A DNA stretch of 64,000 nucleotides from Craspedostauros australis (lineage: Eukaryota > Bacillariophyta > Bacillariophyceae > Mastogloiales > Achnanthaceae). Both the position numbers and the translations under genes were made by a program. The DNA is taken from the NCBI GenBank assembly GCA_026770025.1, contig JAMXDE010000039.1:310001-374000 (forward strand), given 5' to 3'. This document shows positions 42,796-52,220 of this stretch, in pieces (position 1 is the first letter of the stretch; each line of letters starts with the position of its first letter). The notes beneath the pieces are model-generated. The model had not been told where the DNA came from, did not search any database, and was given only the letters and a program-made list of their open reading frames with translations.

Positions 42796-45240
42796 TTATT
42801 CTTGGTCCTCGCCCCCGCCTTTGCTTGGAGCGGGTGGCTGGGCTTCGGACGCCGCGAGTTGGGCGCGCAAGGCCGCGATGATTGATTCCTGGCTGGCTAT
42901 CGTGCTCTTTTGTTCCTGCACGCGAACACGACTCGCCTCCAATTCTTGAGCTTCTCTGGCCATTTTCATGGCTTCTTCCAATTCTGCTTCTATCGCTTCT
43001 CTTTCATCTACTGCTGTCTGTGACTCGGGGATTGTGTATCGGGATGACGCTGCTGACTTTCCATACTCCGTTCCAAATGTCTTGTAGCTTTCGTCTTCCA
43101 ATCGTGCCTTCTTGCGCTTTGGTGCTTCGTTGTCCTGCTCCATGATGTTGATTCCTTCGATGACGACGTTGCCGAATCCTTCATCCAAGAGAAAGTCCAT
43201 CTCTTCTTCGGTCTCAACGTCCACGTATTCCCCGTTGGCGTCTTTGATCATGTTGCTGCTCATGGCCACGATGTCTTCAGAAAACCACTTGTGTGTGGAC
43301 TCATTGATCTCCGAGGAGCATCGGATCCCGATTGTGTGGATCAACCCCACCGCTTGTGCGTATCTCTCTTCGAATGCAACGACGTGGATTGCGTCCTCCT
43401 TCCCGTCCGACATGTGTGTTGTGCTGACGTCGTGGATCATTGGACATCCGTCTATGGTTTGGTTGGCGAGGAATTCCCGAAGCGTGATTGTCTGGGTCTC
43501 CGGGTCTTTCACATCCAGTGCGAAGTCTCCCTTGAGCTGCTCGTACTTGAGTCGGCGGACGTAGCTTTGATGTTTGCGGGTCATCGCCTGCACCTTCGCG
43601 GCCGTCTTCGCCCCCATCACTGATGTCCCTGGCTTTGGGACATATCTGTAGTTGAGTCCGCCTCGATCGCCTTCCTTTGTATTGAAGATCTTGCCCAAGA
43701 GTTTGGAGGCTCTTCGCGCGTCCTTAACATCTGCGTGGAGATGTAAGGCCATCCATGGAGCGTTGTACCAGCTTCCGCCTAGTTGAAGATGTTGCTCTTT
43801 CACTTCTTCTGATACCTTCCCCATGTACTTCACCCGTCCTCCGACTTTGAGTTTCGCTCGTTTGCCTTCCAAGAGCTGATTAATGATCGCGAGGGCCTGT
43901 TTTGGTTTTGTGAAGTTTCCTGAGTACGCCATGAATCCAATCTCCGTCGTGTGTTCTGCATCCTTGAGGTCTTGAATGTAGGAGTATTCTCCTTCAAGAT
44001 AGGCGCCCTCGAGCTCCGTATTCCAGCTCGTGAACATTTGCATGTCCATGTTCGATGATAGGAGCACTTGGAGATATACGTCCTCACTCTTTGACGTTGG
44101 GTTGGCTCTTCCAATGAAGTACCGGAGATCTTTCCATGCTGCTGGGATGTCATCTGCCGTGACGATGCAGCCTTTGGCCTTGTTTTTCTTGTACCAGGGG
44201 CTGATGATCAGGCTTTTGTCCATATCCAGAGCATCCTCATACCACGATCGAAAGCGTTCTTGAAAGTCCCTGACCGGCGTTTTGGAGCCTTTGGGAATCT
44301 TCAATCTCATTTCGAACCGCTCGTAGTACCTTCGCTTGGGACTTGACATCTGTGGGGCTGGTTTCTTCTGCAAGATGGTCCAACCTTCGCCTTCTTTGTC
44401 TTTGCCTCGTGGTTGACTCTCTTTGGCTGTTGGAGCTCTGGCGGCTTTGAGGTTGCCTGCTGCGTCCCGCGGGGCTGGAGATGTGATTCTTGTTGCCGTT
44501 GTGTAGGCTGTGAGGTTGGCTTGCTTCAGAGGCTTTTTCGTCATGAGGGCTTCCAGATCATAACTTTCGTCATCGCTGTCCACCTTCATCTTCTCGCCAT
44601 CGGAGTCGACTTCCGGCGGAGCTTGCTCATCCATGTATTGGCAGCCCATGTAATTTGTCGCCGCTGCCCATAGTATGGTCATCTGATTAGCTGTCATTGT
44701 CTTGTTGCCGGGCTTGAGGGCATCTGCGAAGCATTGGATGGGATTGGTGAGAGAAAGGTCTGCCACGAGTTGTTTGATGGAAACTCGTGCCGGGTCATCC
44801 GAAGTCACCTTTGTTTTCCCCAACTTGGTTGTGCGTCCATCCATCACCGTCTGGAAAAAACCTGTCATCTCGCTGATGGTTGGCATGTACGCCGACACCA
44901 TTGCCGTGTCGCTTTTCTCCCACCTTGCTTTCATGACCAGGGTCTTCTTCGTCTGGTTGTGCAGCGCTCTATCCTCTTCTCCATACATCTCTTCTGGCCG
45001 AAAGGCTTTGGCTTGTTGAATGATGGTGTCGTGCAGCTTTTTCCACCGCGCGGTGTTCGGATCTTTCCATGTCGTCGCTATTTCCCCTCGTTTCTCCATC
45101 GCCTCTTCTTCGATTGCTCTCGGATTTGGCTTGGGGGGCGGCTTTGGAGCTGCTGTCTGCACAGCTTGTCCTTGCTCATCCATCATCTCAACGTCGTCGG
45201 CTTTGTCGTCTGCGATTCTAACATGTTTGATTGCCTTCAT
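42796..45240 (-). CDS. LINE ORF1 protein
   Basis: 814 residues from the first ATG inside the element (45240). The frame is open upstream to an ATG at 45432, but that codon lies outside the element beyond the target-site duplication. No RRM or CCHC knuckle was recognised. Visible parts are an acidic Pro-rich region with KPPPKPNP near residues 30-40, a Ser/Thr/Lys-rich linker near 240-310, a large globular region at about 315-690, and a C-terminal Glu/Ala/Gln-rich coiled coil of about 60 residues. RNA binding and particle assembly are the usual ORF1 roles and are inferred from position only. Confidence 0.85.
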   Translation of the reverse strand: MKAIKHVRIADDKADDVEMMDEQGQAVQTAAPKPPPKPNPRAIEEEAMEKRGEIATTWKDPNTARWKKLHDTIIQQAKAFRPEEMYGEEDRALHNQTKKTLVMKARWEKSDTAMVSAYMPTISEMTGFFQTVMDGRTTKLGKTKVTSDDPARVSIKQLVADLSLTNPIQCFADALKPGNKTMTANQMTILWAAATNYMGCQYMDEQAPPEVDSDGEKMKVDSDDESYDLEALMTKKPLKQANLTAYTTATRITSPAPRDAAGNLKAARAPTAKESQPRGKDKEGEGWTILQKKPAPQMSSPKRRYYERFEMRLKIPKGSKTPVRDFQERFRSWYEDALDMDKSLIISPWYKKNKAKGCIVTADDIPAAWKDLRYFIGRANPTSKSEDVYLQVLLSSNMDMQMFTSWNTELEGAYLEGEYSYIQDLKDAEHTTEIGFMAYSGNFTKPKQALAIINQLLEGKRAKLKVGGRVKYMGKVSEEVKEQHLQLGGSWYNAPWMALHLHADVKDARRASKLLGKIFNTKEGDRGGLNYRYVPKPGTSVMGAKTAAKVQAMTRKHQSYVRRLKYEQLKGDFALDVKDPETQTITLREFLANQTIDGCPMIHDVSTTHMSDGKEDAIHVVAFEERYAQAVGLIHTIGIRCSSEINESTHKWFSEDIVAMSSNMIKDANGEYVDVETEEEMDFLLDEGFGNVVIEGINIMEQDNEAPKRKKARLEDESYKTFGTEYGKSAASSRYTIPESQTAVDEREAIEAELEEAMKMAREAQELEASRVRVQEQKSTIASQESIIAALRAQLAASEAQPPAPSKGGGEDQE

Positions 45241-45368
45241 GGTCGTTTCGGTATCTTTCGTGTCACGTAGAAATTGCTGTAGTTTGAGTACTGATTTTTG
45301 TTGATGTGTTTCTTTTTTGTGTTTATCTAGTGTTATCGTTTGTTTCGTTTTTTCGGGTTCTGGTATTG

Positions 45369-45385
45369 TGTGATGGCTTTGGATA
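45369..45385. repeat. LINE target-site duplication, 5' side copy
   Basis: 17 bp identical to 37000-37016, directly next to the 5' end of the element. Confidence 0.9.
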
Positions 45386-45557
45386 GAGGAGAGCACTCTA
45401 ATCATCTTCATGGTTATACATAGACAGTACATACGAGTAGAGTAGAATACGGTGGAGAACGAAGAGAATTGTTCAACTTTACAGGAGAACGTGACCAGTC
45501 GCAGAGTTGCTGCACCTGCATTCTTTGCTCTCGTCGCGACACTGCTTGCCTGCCTCT

Positions 45558-46535
45558 CTAGTCGTATGCATCGATGTTGGTGCTGTTGAATGCCGCCATC
45601 AATGACCGGCTGAGCCCGTGCATCGGTAGCCCCATGACCGCGAAGAAGTCACCCTGCAATCCGCTCACGATCTGTCCGCCGATGCCCTGGATGCCGTACG
45701 AACCGGCCTTGTCCATGGGCTCCCCGGATGCGACGTACGCATCGATGTCGCAGTCCGTGAGCTCGGTAAACGTGACGTTGGCGGTTTCCACGAACGAGTC
45801 CACCAACGACACTGCGCTATCTGTATCCAACTTGTACAACGCCACGCCAGTGTGGACCTGATGGCAGTTCCCGCTCAATTCTCGCAACATGCGCTTGGCA
45901 TCTGCTTCGTCCTTGGGCTTCTCCAAGATGGTGCCGTCCAAATCCACAATGGTATCGGATCCGAGGTAGAACACGATCTGCCGCGACGTCGATGACTTGG
46001 CATCGTGCAAGGCCAACGCTTCGGCCTTGGCCTTCGCCAGTCGTTCCGTGTATTCGACCGGCGTCAAATTCACGATCTGGGTCAGCTCTTCCTGCAACGC
46101 CGTCTCATCCAACGGCGATGGCTGAGCCCGGTACCTGCCTGCCAACCCCATCATGTCAAGGATCTCGCGTCGACGCGGGCTCTGGCTGGCCAGCACGAGG
46201 CCGAACTTCGGACTATCGTCAGTTCCCGTCACCTCGTTGCCAACCTGCTCGAAGGCCGAAATCAGCAATGAACCTTGGCGTGTTGTGGGCATGGTGGGGT
46301 CGGTGCTTGTGGTGGACTGCTTTCTGAGCGATGGCGGACGGCTTCGTTGGTGGTCCTGGACGTCGCAGGGTCGCTGGTGGATGGCGAGAAAAGCGATCGA
46401 ATGAGCTGGCGTCGGAACGAATGCGGCAGATGCGCGAGTTTTGGCGTGACAGACAATACCGGTGACGATGATCAGAATCAGGGAGGATGGAGTTGGAAAG
46501 AGTACGAAGCGAGACGCCCGGCGATGCGTTGACAT
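45558..46535 (-). CDS. Maf-family nucleoside triphosphate pyrophosphatase, plastid-targeted
   Basis: 325 residues from the ATG at 46535. The hydrophobic stretch at residues about 17-30 is followed by ASAAF (35-39), a plastid import cleavage motif. The Maf fold is complete: ASQSPRRREIL (substrate loop), AKAKAEAL, then GSDTIVDLDG with the catalytic Asp, ILEKPKDEADA, HQVHTGV, and the final EPMDKAGSYGIQGIGG. Maf proteins hydrolyse non-canonical or modified NTPs (dTTP/UTP or m7GTP type) to monophosphates and so clean the nucleotide pool. The frame continues upstream to 46736, but that part lacks a signal and precedes the clear presequence. Confidence 0.9.
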   Translation of the reverse strand: MSTHRRASRFVLFPTPSSLILIIVTGIVCHAKTRASAAFVPTPAHSIAFLAIHQRPCDVQDHQRSRPPSLRKQSTTSTDPTMPTTRQGSLLISAFEQVGNEVTGTDDSPKFGLVLASQSPRRREILDMMGLAGRYRAQPSPLDETALQEELTQIVNLTPVEYTERLAKAKAEALALHDAKSSTSRQIVFYLGSDTIVDLDGTILEKPKDEADAKRMLRELSGNCHQVHTGVALYKLDTDSAVSLVDSFVETANVTFTELTDCDIDAYVASGEPMDKAGSYGIQGIGGQIVSGLQGDFFAVMGLPMHGLSRSLMAAFNSTNIDAYD

Positions 46536-47032
46536 GATGCGTCCTTCTATCCACTGCTTCTCAACACTGCGGGGTCTTGAGGAGACTGATGAAGATGATC
46601 CAATACTCTGATGGTCTGCTTCTCTGGTATTCTGATGTTGGCATGGCGTTGATGCATTGCTCGGCTGGTGGAAGATCTTCGATACCTGCGCGATCTCCTC
46701 ACACCAACAAGCGGTGCAGGTTCTGGCGTTCTTCATCTTTCTTTGTGGTTGGGAACTTGATGGCTACCGTGATTCAGTGTTCATACGGGACTCGTATCCT
46801 CCCGCCAAGTCAGAAGAGTCATTTGGCAGTTTGCCTTTCTTTCGCCTTCTTTCCACACCACGACTCCGCTTTCGCTCGTCATGTTGGTCTTGGTTTCTTC
46901 GAAGAGGCCCAACACGAAGAGACGGCCGAGAGATGGCACTTTGGCTTCCTCTTTGCTTTGCGTGACACAATCCTTCGTTCGTCGACTCTTTCATCCAGCC
47001 GTAGATCTGCGCCATCTCCAAACACCTTGACG
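46536..47032. promoter_or_regulatory. Shared upstream region of Maf and aspartic protease genes
   Basis: About 500 bp between diverging genes. The plus-strand frame of the protease stays open back to 46577 and contains an ATG at 46760 followed by a moderately hydrophobic part, so some of this region could be protease coding sequence. Confidence 0.35.
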
Positions 47033-49519
47033 ATGCCAGCTTCCAATCCAGACCAAAGCAAGCGACTGCGGCAGCAGCAGCAGCAGCCGCGGGAACAGTA
47101 CATGGTCGTTCCCATCCATCGTGACGAGGAACGCGCGCGGAATGCGTTGCAAGCGCAGAAGGAGCATCATCGGCGGAACCGCATCTTGTCCAATCGTGCT
47201 CGTGATGAACCTCATCGTCGCCAGCAACAGGAACGGGCTTCCCACCCGGTTCATTGGAGGCGGCAGCTGGGAAGCAGCTCGGCAACCACCGGGCAGAACA
47301 TGATCGGCTCGTTGGGATTGTCGAACTGCCAGCTCGTCATGTGGAGCGGAAAAATTTCGATTGGAACGCCGCCGCAGACGTTCCTGGTGGACATGGACAC
47401 GGGCAGCTCCGATCTGTGGGTGCCATCCAAGCGGTGCGATGATTCGTGCAAGGCCTTTCCTGACTGGAACTTCTACGACGACGAGCGTAGTTCCACGCAC
47501 TCGGTGGCATCGAAGAATGCCAAGATGAATTCGTTCGACGTCTCCTACGAAGATGGAGAGAACGTACGTCGATGAGAGTTGTGAGAGAGTTGTCCAGCAT
47601 CACTGATGATGAAGGCGGCGTGGCAAACATCGAATTGGTCGTTGTGCTGTTCATGCCGATTTCGTATTGGAACTTGTACGAATCGCACGGTAGTGCTCAG
47701 TAGAGGGCCTTACTATTCTGCACACTGCACTGCAATGTCGGGCTGGTTGTTCTCCTCTATTGAGGAAACGAGGGGACTGCACAAGCAGCCTCTAGGCAGC
47801 ATCGAGAGATACGGGGGCGAGCGCATGTGGAAGAAACGCCCAAGCCCACATGGCTCCTTCTCATCATGCCCGTACGTAGGAACTCGTGTCGCGATGGCCT
47901 ATCACCAACTCACCTTCTTGTTGCCTTACCTACCTACCTACCTACCTACCTGTCTTCAATCGCTGTTATCCTCCATGCACCGTACGACGTGACACACATC
48001 GCACCACAACGTGTCACAACCCATCGCAACGAAATGTATTGCATTATGTTATATCATCTATGTGTGAATATTCAGGTCACTGGTGAACACGCGAAGGATA
48101 TCGTCCGCATCGGCGATACAGTCCAGATCATTGACCAGGTCTTTGCACAGGCGACGCACCTTGATAAATTCCAGACCTGTGAGGCTGAGGCGGGCATCAT
48201 GGGGCTGGGCTTCTCCATGATCTCCTCTCACCAGTACCCATCCATCCTCAGCAACTTGCAAACCACTTTGCTCAAACCCTACTTCTCGCTCTACTTGGAT
48301 GTTCGCAGTGACTATCCGGCTGACACGTCCAACAGAATCGGGGACAAGGATAAGTACGGCAACCTGGAATTCGGTCATGAACGACCAACCTCCACGCATT
48401 CCGAGATGGTCTTTGGCGGTGTCAACCAGCGCCATTACGAAGGATGCATCACATGGCACAGTCTGGGACAGTTCCAGGATAACATGGGAGACACCTTCGA
48501 AGGGTACTGGGATTTCGCACTGAGCGATGTTCGTGTCGGTGGAAAATCGCTGAACACGTACAACCTCGCCTTGGTGGATTCGGGCAGCACCTACCTGGTG
48601 GGTCCTCAGGATGCCATCGCACAGATCGCCAAGATGAATTCTGCAACCTGCATTGCCTTCGACGACGAAAACAATCCGAAAAAGGTGGACTGCGACAGCG
48701 CGAGCGGGTTCGACGACGCTATTGTGAATTGCAACCAAGCATTCCTGAACATTGAATTCGTTGCCGATGATGCGGTGTACGTGCTGGAGAAGGAAGATCT
48801 GTTGCTGCAGATCGACCCCGACGATCCGACGATGTGCCTTCTGCGCATTGCTGGTTCAGATGACATTCCCGTAAGTGAGGATGGAACCCAAACCGTGCCA
48901 ATTTGGTGAACGGAGCTTGCTCACAATGTAATCGCATTGGTACATTGTATCGCATGCTGGACACCATGCACTCACGCATCGCATGCTTGCTGCTCGTACT
49001 ACGCTGGTTACACAATCATACGCACCATACACTGCCGTACCATACAACATTCCATGCGCAAAACAGGGATGGGTGCTTGGCGATACGTTCTTGAACAAGT
49101 ACTATTCGGTGTACGATTTTGGCACCCGCCGTGTTGGCTTTGCCAAGTCGACCAGGGACACGAGCGACGTGTGCGGAGCAGACACAGAGTACGACATCAA
49201 CTCGGTTGGCAAGAGTGAGTCGAATTCGTCTGGTGGGTCAACCCCAGTTCCGCCGCCGCCGTCGTCACAATCTGCGGCGCTTCCAAGCGATCCCGCACCA
49301 GCACTACCGACCAAAAGCTACCAACCTCCATCCGTGCCCGAAGATTACGAACGGCATGGAGGCCAAAGCGGGATGAGGAAGTTCATGGTGGTGAGCTTGT
49401 TCTTCTTCGGGTTCCTTGTACTGTTCCAAATGTACACCAAACGTTCCAACCGCAGACGGCACCAAGCACTGGAACAGAATGCCGAAAGAGTGGAAGATGA
49501 CAGCGGGATCTACGCATGA
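47033..49519 (+). CDS. Membrane-anchored pepsin-like aspartic protease (three exons)
   Basis: Exons 47033-47563, 48076-48870 and 49067-49519 (introns 512 and 196 bp; GTACGT and GTAAGT donors, CAG acceptors) give 592 residues. The two active-site motifs are DTG with Asp122 (in VDMDTGSSDLW) and DSG with Asp345 (in LVDSGSTYLV). The GISIGTPPQ-like strand before the first motif and WVLGDTFLNKYYSVYDFGTRRVGFA near the end are typical of the A1 family. After a Ser/Pro-rich linker a membrane helix follows (KFMVVSLFFFGFLVLFQMY), then a short basic cytosolic tail. The lumenal side of the secretory path or the surface is inferred. No signal peptide follows the ATG at 47033, so the true start may be upstream (for example 46760) or in an unseen exon. 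Confidence 0.85.
47927..47950. repeat. (TACC)6 microsatellite in protease intron 1
   Basis: Six exact TACC units inside the first intron of the aspartic protease gene. Confidence 0.9.
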
Positions 49520-50138
49520 GCCTGCTCGTATTCGTATGTATGGCACTTGTGCTCCTGTCTGCGCTCTCGAGAGAGCCGCCCACTCAAGTGTAAGCAATGC
49601 TTCTATTATAGTTGCGTGATAGACAAAGTGGCCTGATAAGATTATTAGAGCAGCCACACCAGTAGAGATTAAAGGAACACATCGGGGTAGAATAAGTCAT
49701 CCTCTACCAATCAAGATGGGCACAGGATCCAGATAGTATCATGCTCTAGATCGTAGTCTGGCACTGTCCTCAGCTTCCTTCCCATGAAGTGGCGTGTTGG
49801 GCACGGGATTGAAGCTCTCTTGTGCAAGAAAGATTAGTCGCGCTAACAAGGAAGGAGACAGATGGCCGAATTCTTGTCAGCCAACAACAAGAACGACAGG
49901 ACAGATCCGAACTCTGCGGAACAAGACAAAGCACACAGCAGTGCTGGGCACGGACACCAACACCGACACGAACACCCCCTCCTGGAAGCTGCCTGCGACA
50001 AAGATCTCGTCTGTCTCTTGGCGTTCCCAAATCAAGGGCACAAGATACCACAGCTCGTGGTAGTACGAGGAGAGCAATACCAACGCTCTCGTTGCAAGCA
50101 CAGGACAACCACAGACAATCCAGATCGCAACAGCGACG
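49520..50138. promoter_or_regulatory. Region upstream of LON-domain gene
   Basis: About 620 bp. Overlapping frames on both strands (49862-50138 plus, 49770-50108 minus) look non-coding. No other structure seen. Confidence 0.4.
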
Positions 50139-51260
50139 ATGGCAGCGATGAGTCGACCATCTGCGACGCTAATCGCCTTGATCGCGCTCCAGTGTGCTTC
50201 CGCCCTGTCTTTCCAGTTCACTCGCGGCGTTCCACCATTCCCCTTCGGTGCGAGACTTTCGATCCCGCGTGCGTCCTGCCACCAGCACTCGTCGCCAGCA
50301 GCAGCCACGACGGCGACACCGACATCGCTCAACATGAAAGAGGACGAGAGCAAGGAGGACAAGGTCGAGGACTCCTTCATGGACTCGCTGAAGCAGCGCA
50401 TAGAGGAAGTCAAGGACAGCGACACCACGCTCCCCATACTCCTGATGGAGCCGGTGCTGCCACGCCAAACGCTGGTGATCCAAACCAACATGCAACAGCT
50501 CCTGACTCTGATCAAGTACCTCATCAAGCACGAAACGCCGCGCCTGGGAATGATCGGTCAGGTCGCGACCACGGATGGTAAGACCCCTGACATCGGACCA
50601 CCCGGCGGGACGGACATGGACGACGAAGACAAGAGATTCATCCCGCTGTTCTTCGGCGTGGAGATGGAGATCCAGGGCACCCCCGATATCCGTCCGATAC
50701 CATCTGATATGGAGCCAGCTCCAGGTGGTTCGGACGAGGTGATCACCGTCGCGCTGGCCGCCAAACGGCGGTTCTCGATCAATCGCAACGAGACGATCTG
50801 GGAAGAGGGCGAATTGCAGGGAATCAGCCGGGCCAGGGTGAAGTTCTTGAATTCGGGCGACGAGGAGAGCAAGGAGGAGCTGGGGGAAGACATGTACGAC
50901 CCGATGTCACTGTCGCGGGCAGAGATGATGGCGAAAGTCTTCGACGAGATGAAATGGAAGGACACGTCGGACAAGAGGATGGTGGATCATTGGATCGAGC
51001 TGGCGCGAAAGAACGAGAAAAAGCCGGGGCAGATCGATCGGCTGTTGCAGAGCTTGGGTGAGATGCCGCCGGCAACAGAGCCGTCAGAACGCGCATTTTG
51101 GATTGGTGCGCTGATCAATCCGTTGCCCAAGTTGGACGTTGCGCAGGACATTCGGGGACGTCTCCTCGTGTCTCCGACGGCGGAGTCGAGGATCCACTTG
51201 ACTATGCGCGCCATGATCAATTCCATCGAACTGATGGAGAGCGGGCATATTTGGTTCTAG
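50139..51260 (+). CDS. LON substrate-binding domain protein, probably organellar
   Basis: 373 residues from the ATG at 50139. A hydrophobic N-terminal segment (residues 9-22) ends in CASALSF, which resembles but does not exactly match the plastid import motif, and is followed by an Arg/Ser/Ala-rich stretch. From about residue 95 the sequence LPILLMEPVLPRQTLVIQTN matches the start of the LON N-terminal (PUA-like) domain. IPLFFGVEMEIQG, VALAAKRRFSI and EGELQGISRARVKFL follow in the expected order. There is no AAA+ ATPase or serine protease part, so it is not a Lon protease. Stand-alone LON proteins are thought to bind other proteins. The C-terminal helical part is unassigned. Confidence 0.75.
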   Translation: MAAMSRPSATLIALIALQCASALSFQFTRGVPPFPFGARLSIPRASCHQHSSPAAATTATPTSLNMKEDESKEDKVEDSFMDSLKQRIEEVKDSDTTLPILLMEPVLPRQTLVIQTNMQQLLTLIKYLIKHETPRLGMIGQVATTDGKTPDIGPPGGTDMDDEDKRFIPLFFGVEMEIQGTPDIRPIPSDMEPAPGGSDEVITVALAAKRRFSINRNETIWEEGELQGISRARVKFLNSGDEESKEELGEDMYDPMSLSRAEMMAKVFDEMKWKDTSDKRMVDHWIELARKNEKKPGQIDRLLQSLGEMPPATEPSERAFWIGALINPLPKLDVAQDIRGRLLVSPTAESRIHLTMRAMINSIELMESGHIWF

Positions 51261-52220
51261 ACTTGTTGGAGAGCTTTACGATCAGACATGCAGGATTGCA
51301 TTGAAGGGAGCTATTCACAAACCACAGAATCATCAAAGTCGACTGATTGGATTCATTTTCTGCTGATTGACAGATTCGTGGATTGGGCTCACTTTTGGAA
51401 AACTGTTTTCGCGCCGACGAAAGAGTCCGTTGAGAGTCATCGATGTTTTTCTGCGCTCGAGAGCCACGAAAGCCGGTGACGACCAATTCGGTTGTGTCAC
51501 GAACAACGGAATGATGACCGGTTTCCGTATAAATGACAGACGCCGATGACATTACAGTTAACCGTTTGGAATGTCGTGGTGCGAATGGTGGCATAAACGG
51601 TGAATGCTCGCGAGGCACTGAAGCCACCAACGAACGACAACCGTTCAATTTGTTGCTGGTTGTTTTGTGGTGATTGAACGGAAAGAAGGGATGCCATGCG
51701 AAATTCAAAAAATGCGCGAGCGAAAGACGCGCGACGAGACGCGACACCCAACAACGCACCGCACAAACGCCGATCTTCGCTTCCGCGAAACATTGCTTTG
51801 GATCTGTTGACATCACGTGTTGCCATCAACCAGAATCCAAGTAATCGATCCAACAAAATGAAAGCTCCAAACGAAGGCGATCCCCCGCCTCTCCTCTGTG
51901 GATCATTGATTCAGTTGCGCGAAGCGCACACTCTCGCTCACTCAAACACACCCAACGCAACTTTGGAACGATTGCCTTGGTGCCTCGTCCCGTCAGCAAT
52001 AGCAACAATCCGAGCAGACTTTCGCAAGCAGTGCCAAACCACGAAGAGGCTGACAGATCGACGTTGCCACAATCATTGACGACTGTTGAGCTCATTTCAC
52101 AAATCCAATCCAATCCAATTCAACTCGAGCTGACCTGAGCTGAGCCGAGCTGAGTGGCATTCAACCAAACAAAGCCAAGCCAAGCCAAACCAAAGCACAG
52201 ACGCAAACAAGACGACAACG
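51261..52220. other. Intergenic region upstream of surface protein B
   Basis: About 960 bp. Frames on both strands (51217-51816 minus, 51696-52079 plus) look non-coding. Short AATCC and CTGAG/CCAAG runs lie at about 52103-52195, just before the next ATG. Confidence 0.45.

Larger units (their letters stand above)
37017..45368 (-). mobile_element. Full-length LINE (non-LTR retrotransposon), 8.35 kb
   Basis: The element reads on the minus strand from 45368 to 37017 between identical 17-bp target-site duplications. It has a 128-bp 5' UTR, ORF1 (42796-45240), a 118-bp spacer, ORF2 (37149-42677) and a 132-bp 3' UTR. The 3' end closes in a short T/A-rich tail (read on the element strand as GTGTTATTTATT) rather than poly(A). 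Both ORFs are uninterrupted and the flanking duplications are perfect, so the insertion appears young and the copy could still be active. It sits between the upstream region of surface protein A and the end of the Maf gene and breaks no recognised gene. The APE-type nuclease plus RNase H places it with the I/R1-type LINE groups, but the clade was not determined. Confidence 0.93.

Noticed and set aside
45241-45432. Longer ORF1 beginning at the ATG at 45432
   Set aside because: That ATG lies outside the retrotransposon, beyond the target-site duplication, so it cannot belong to the element's own protein.
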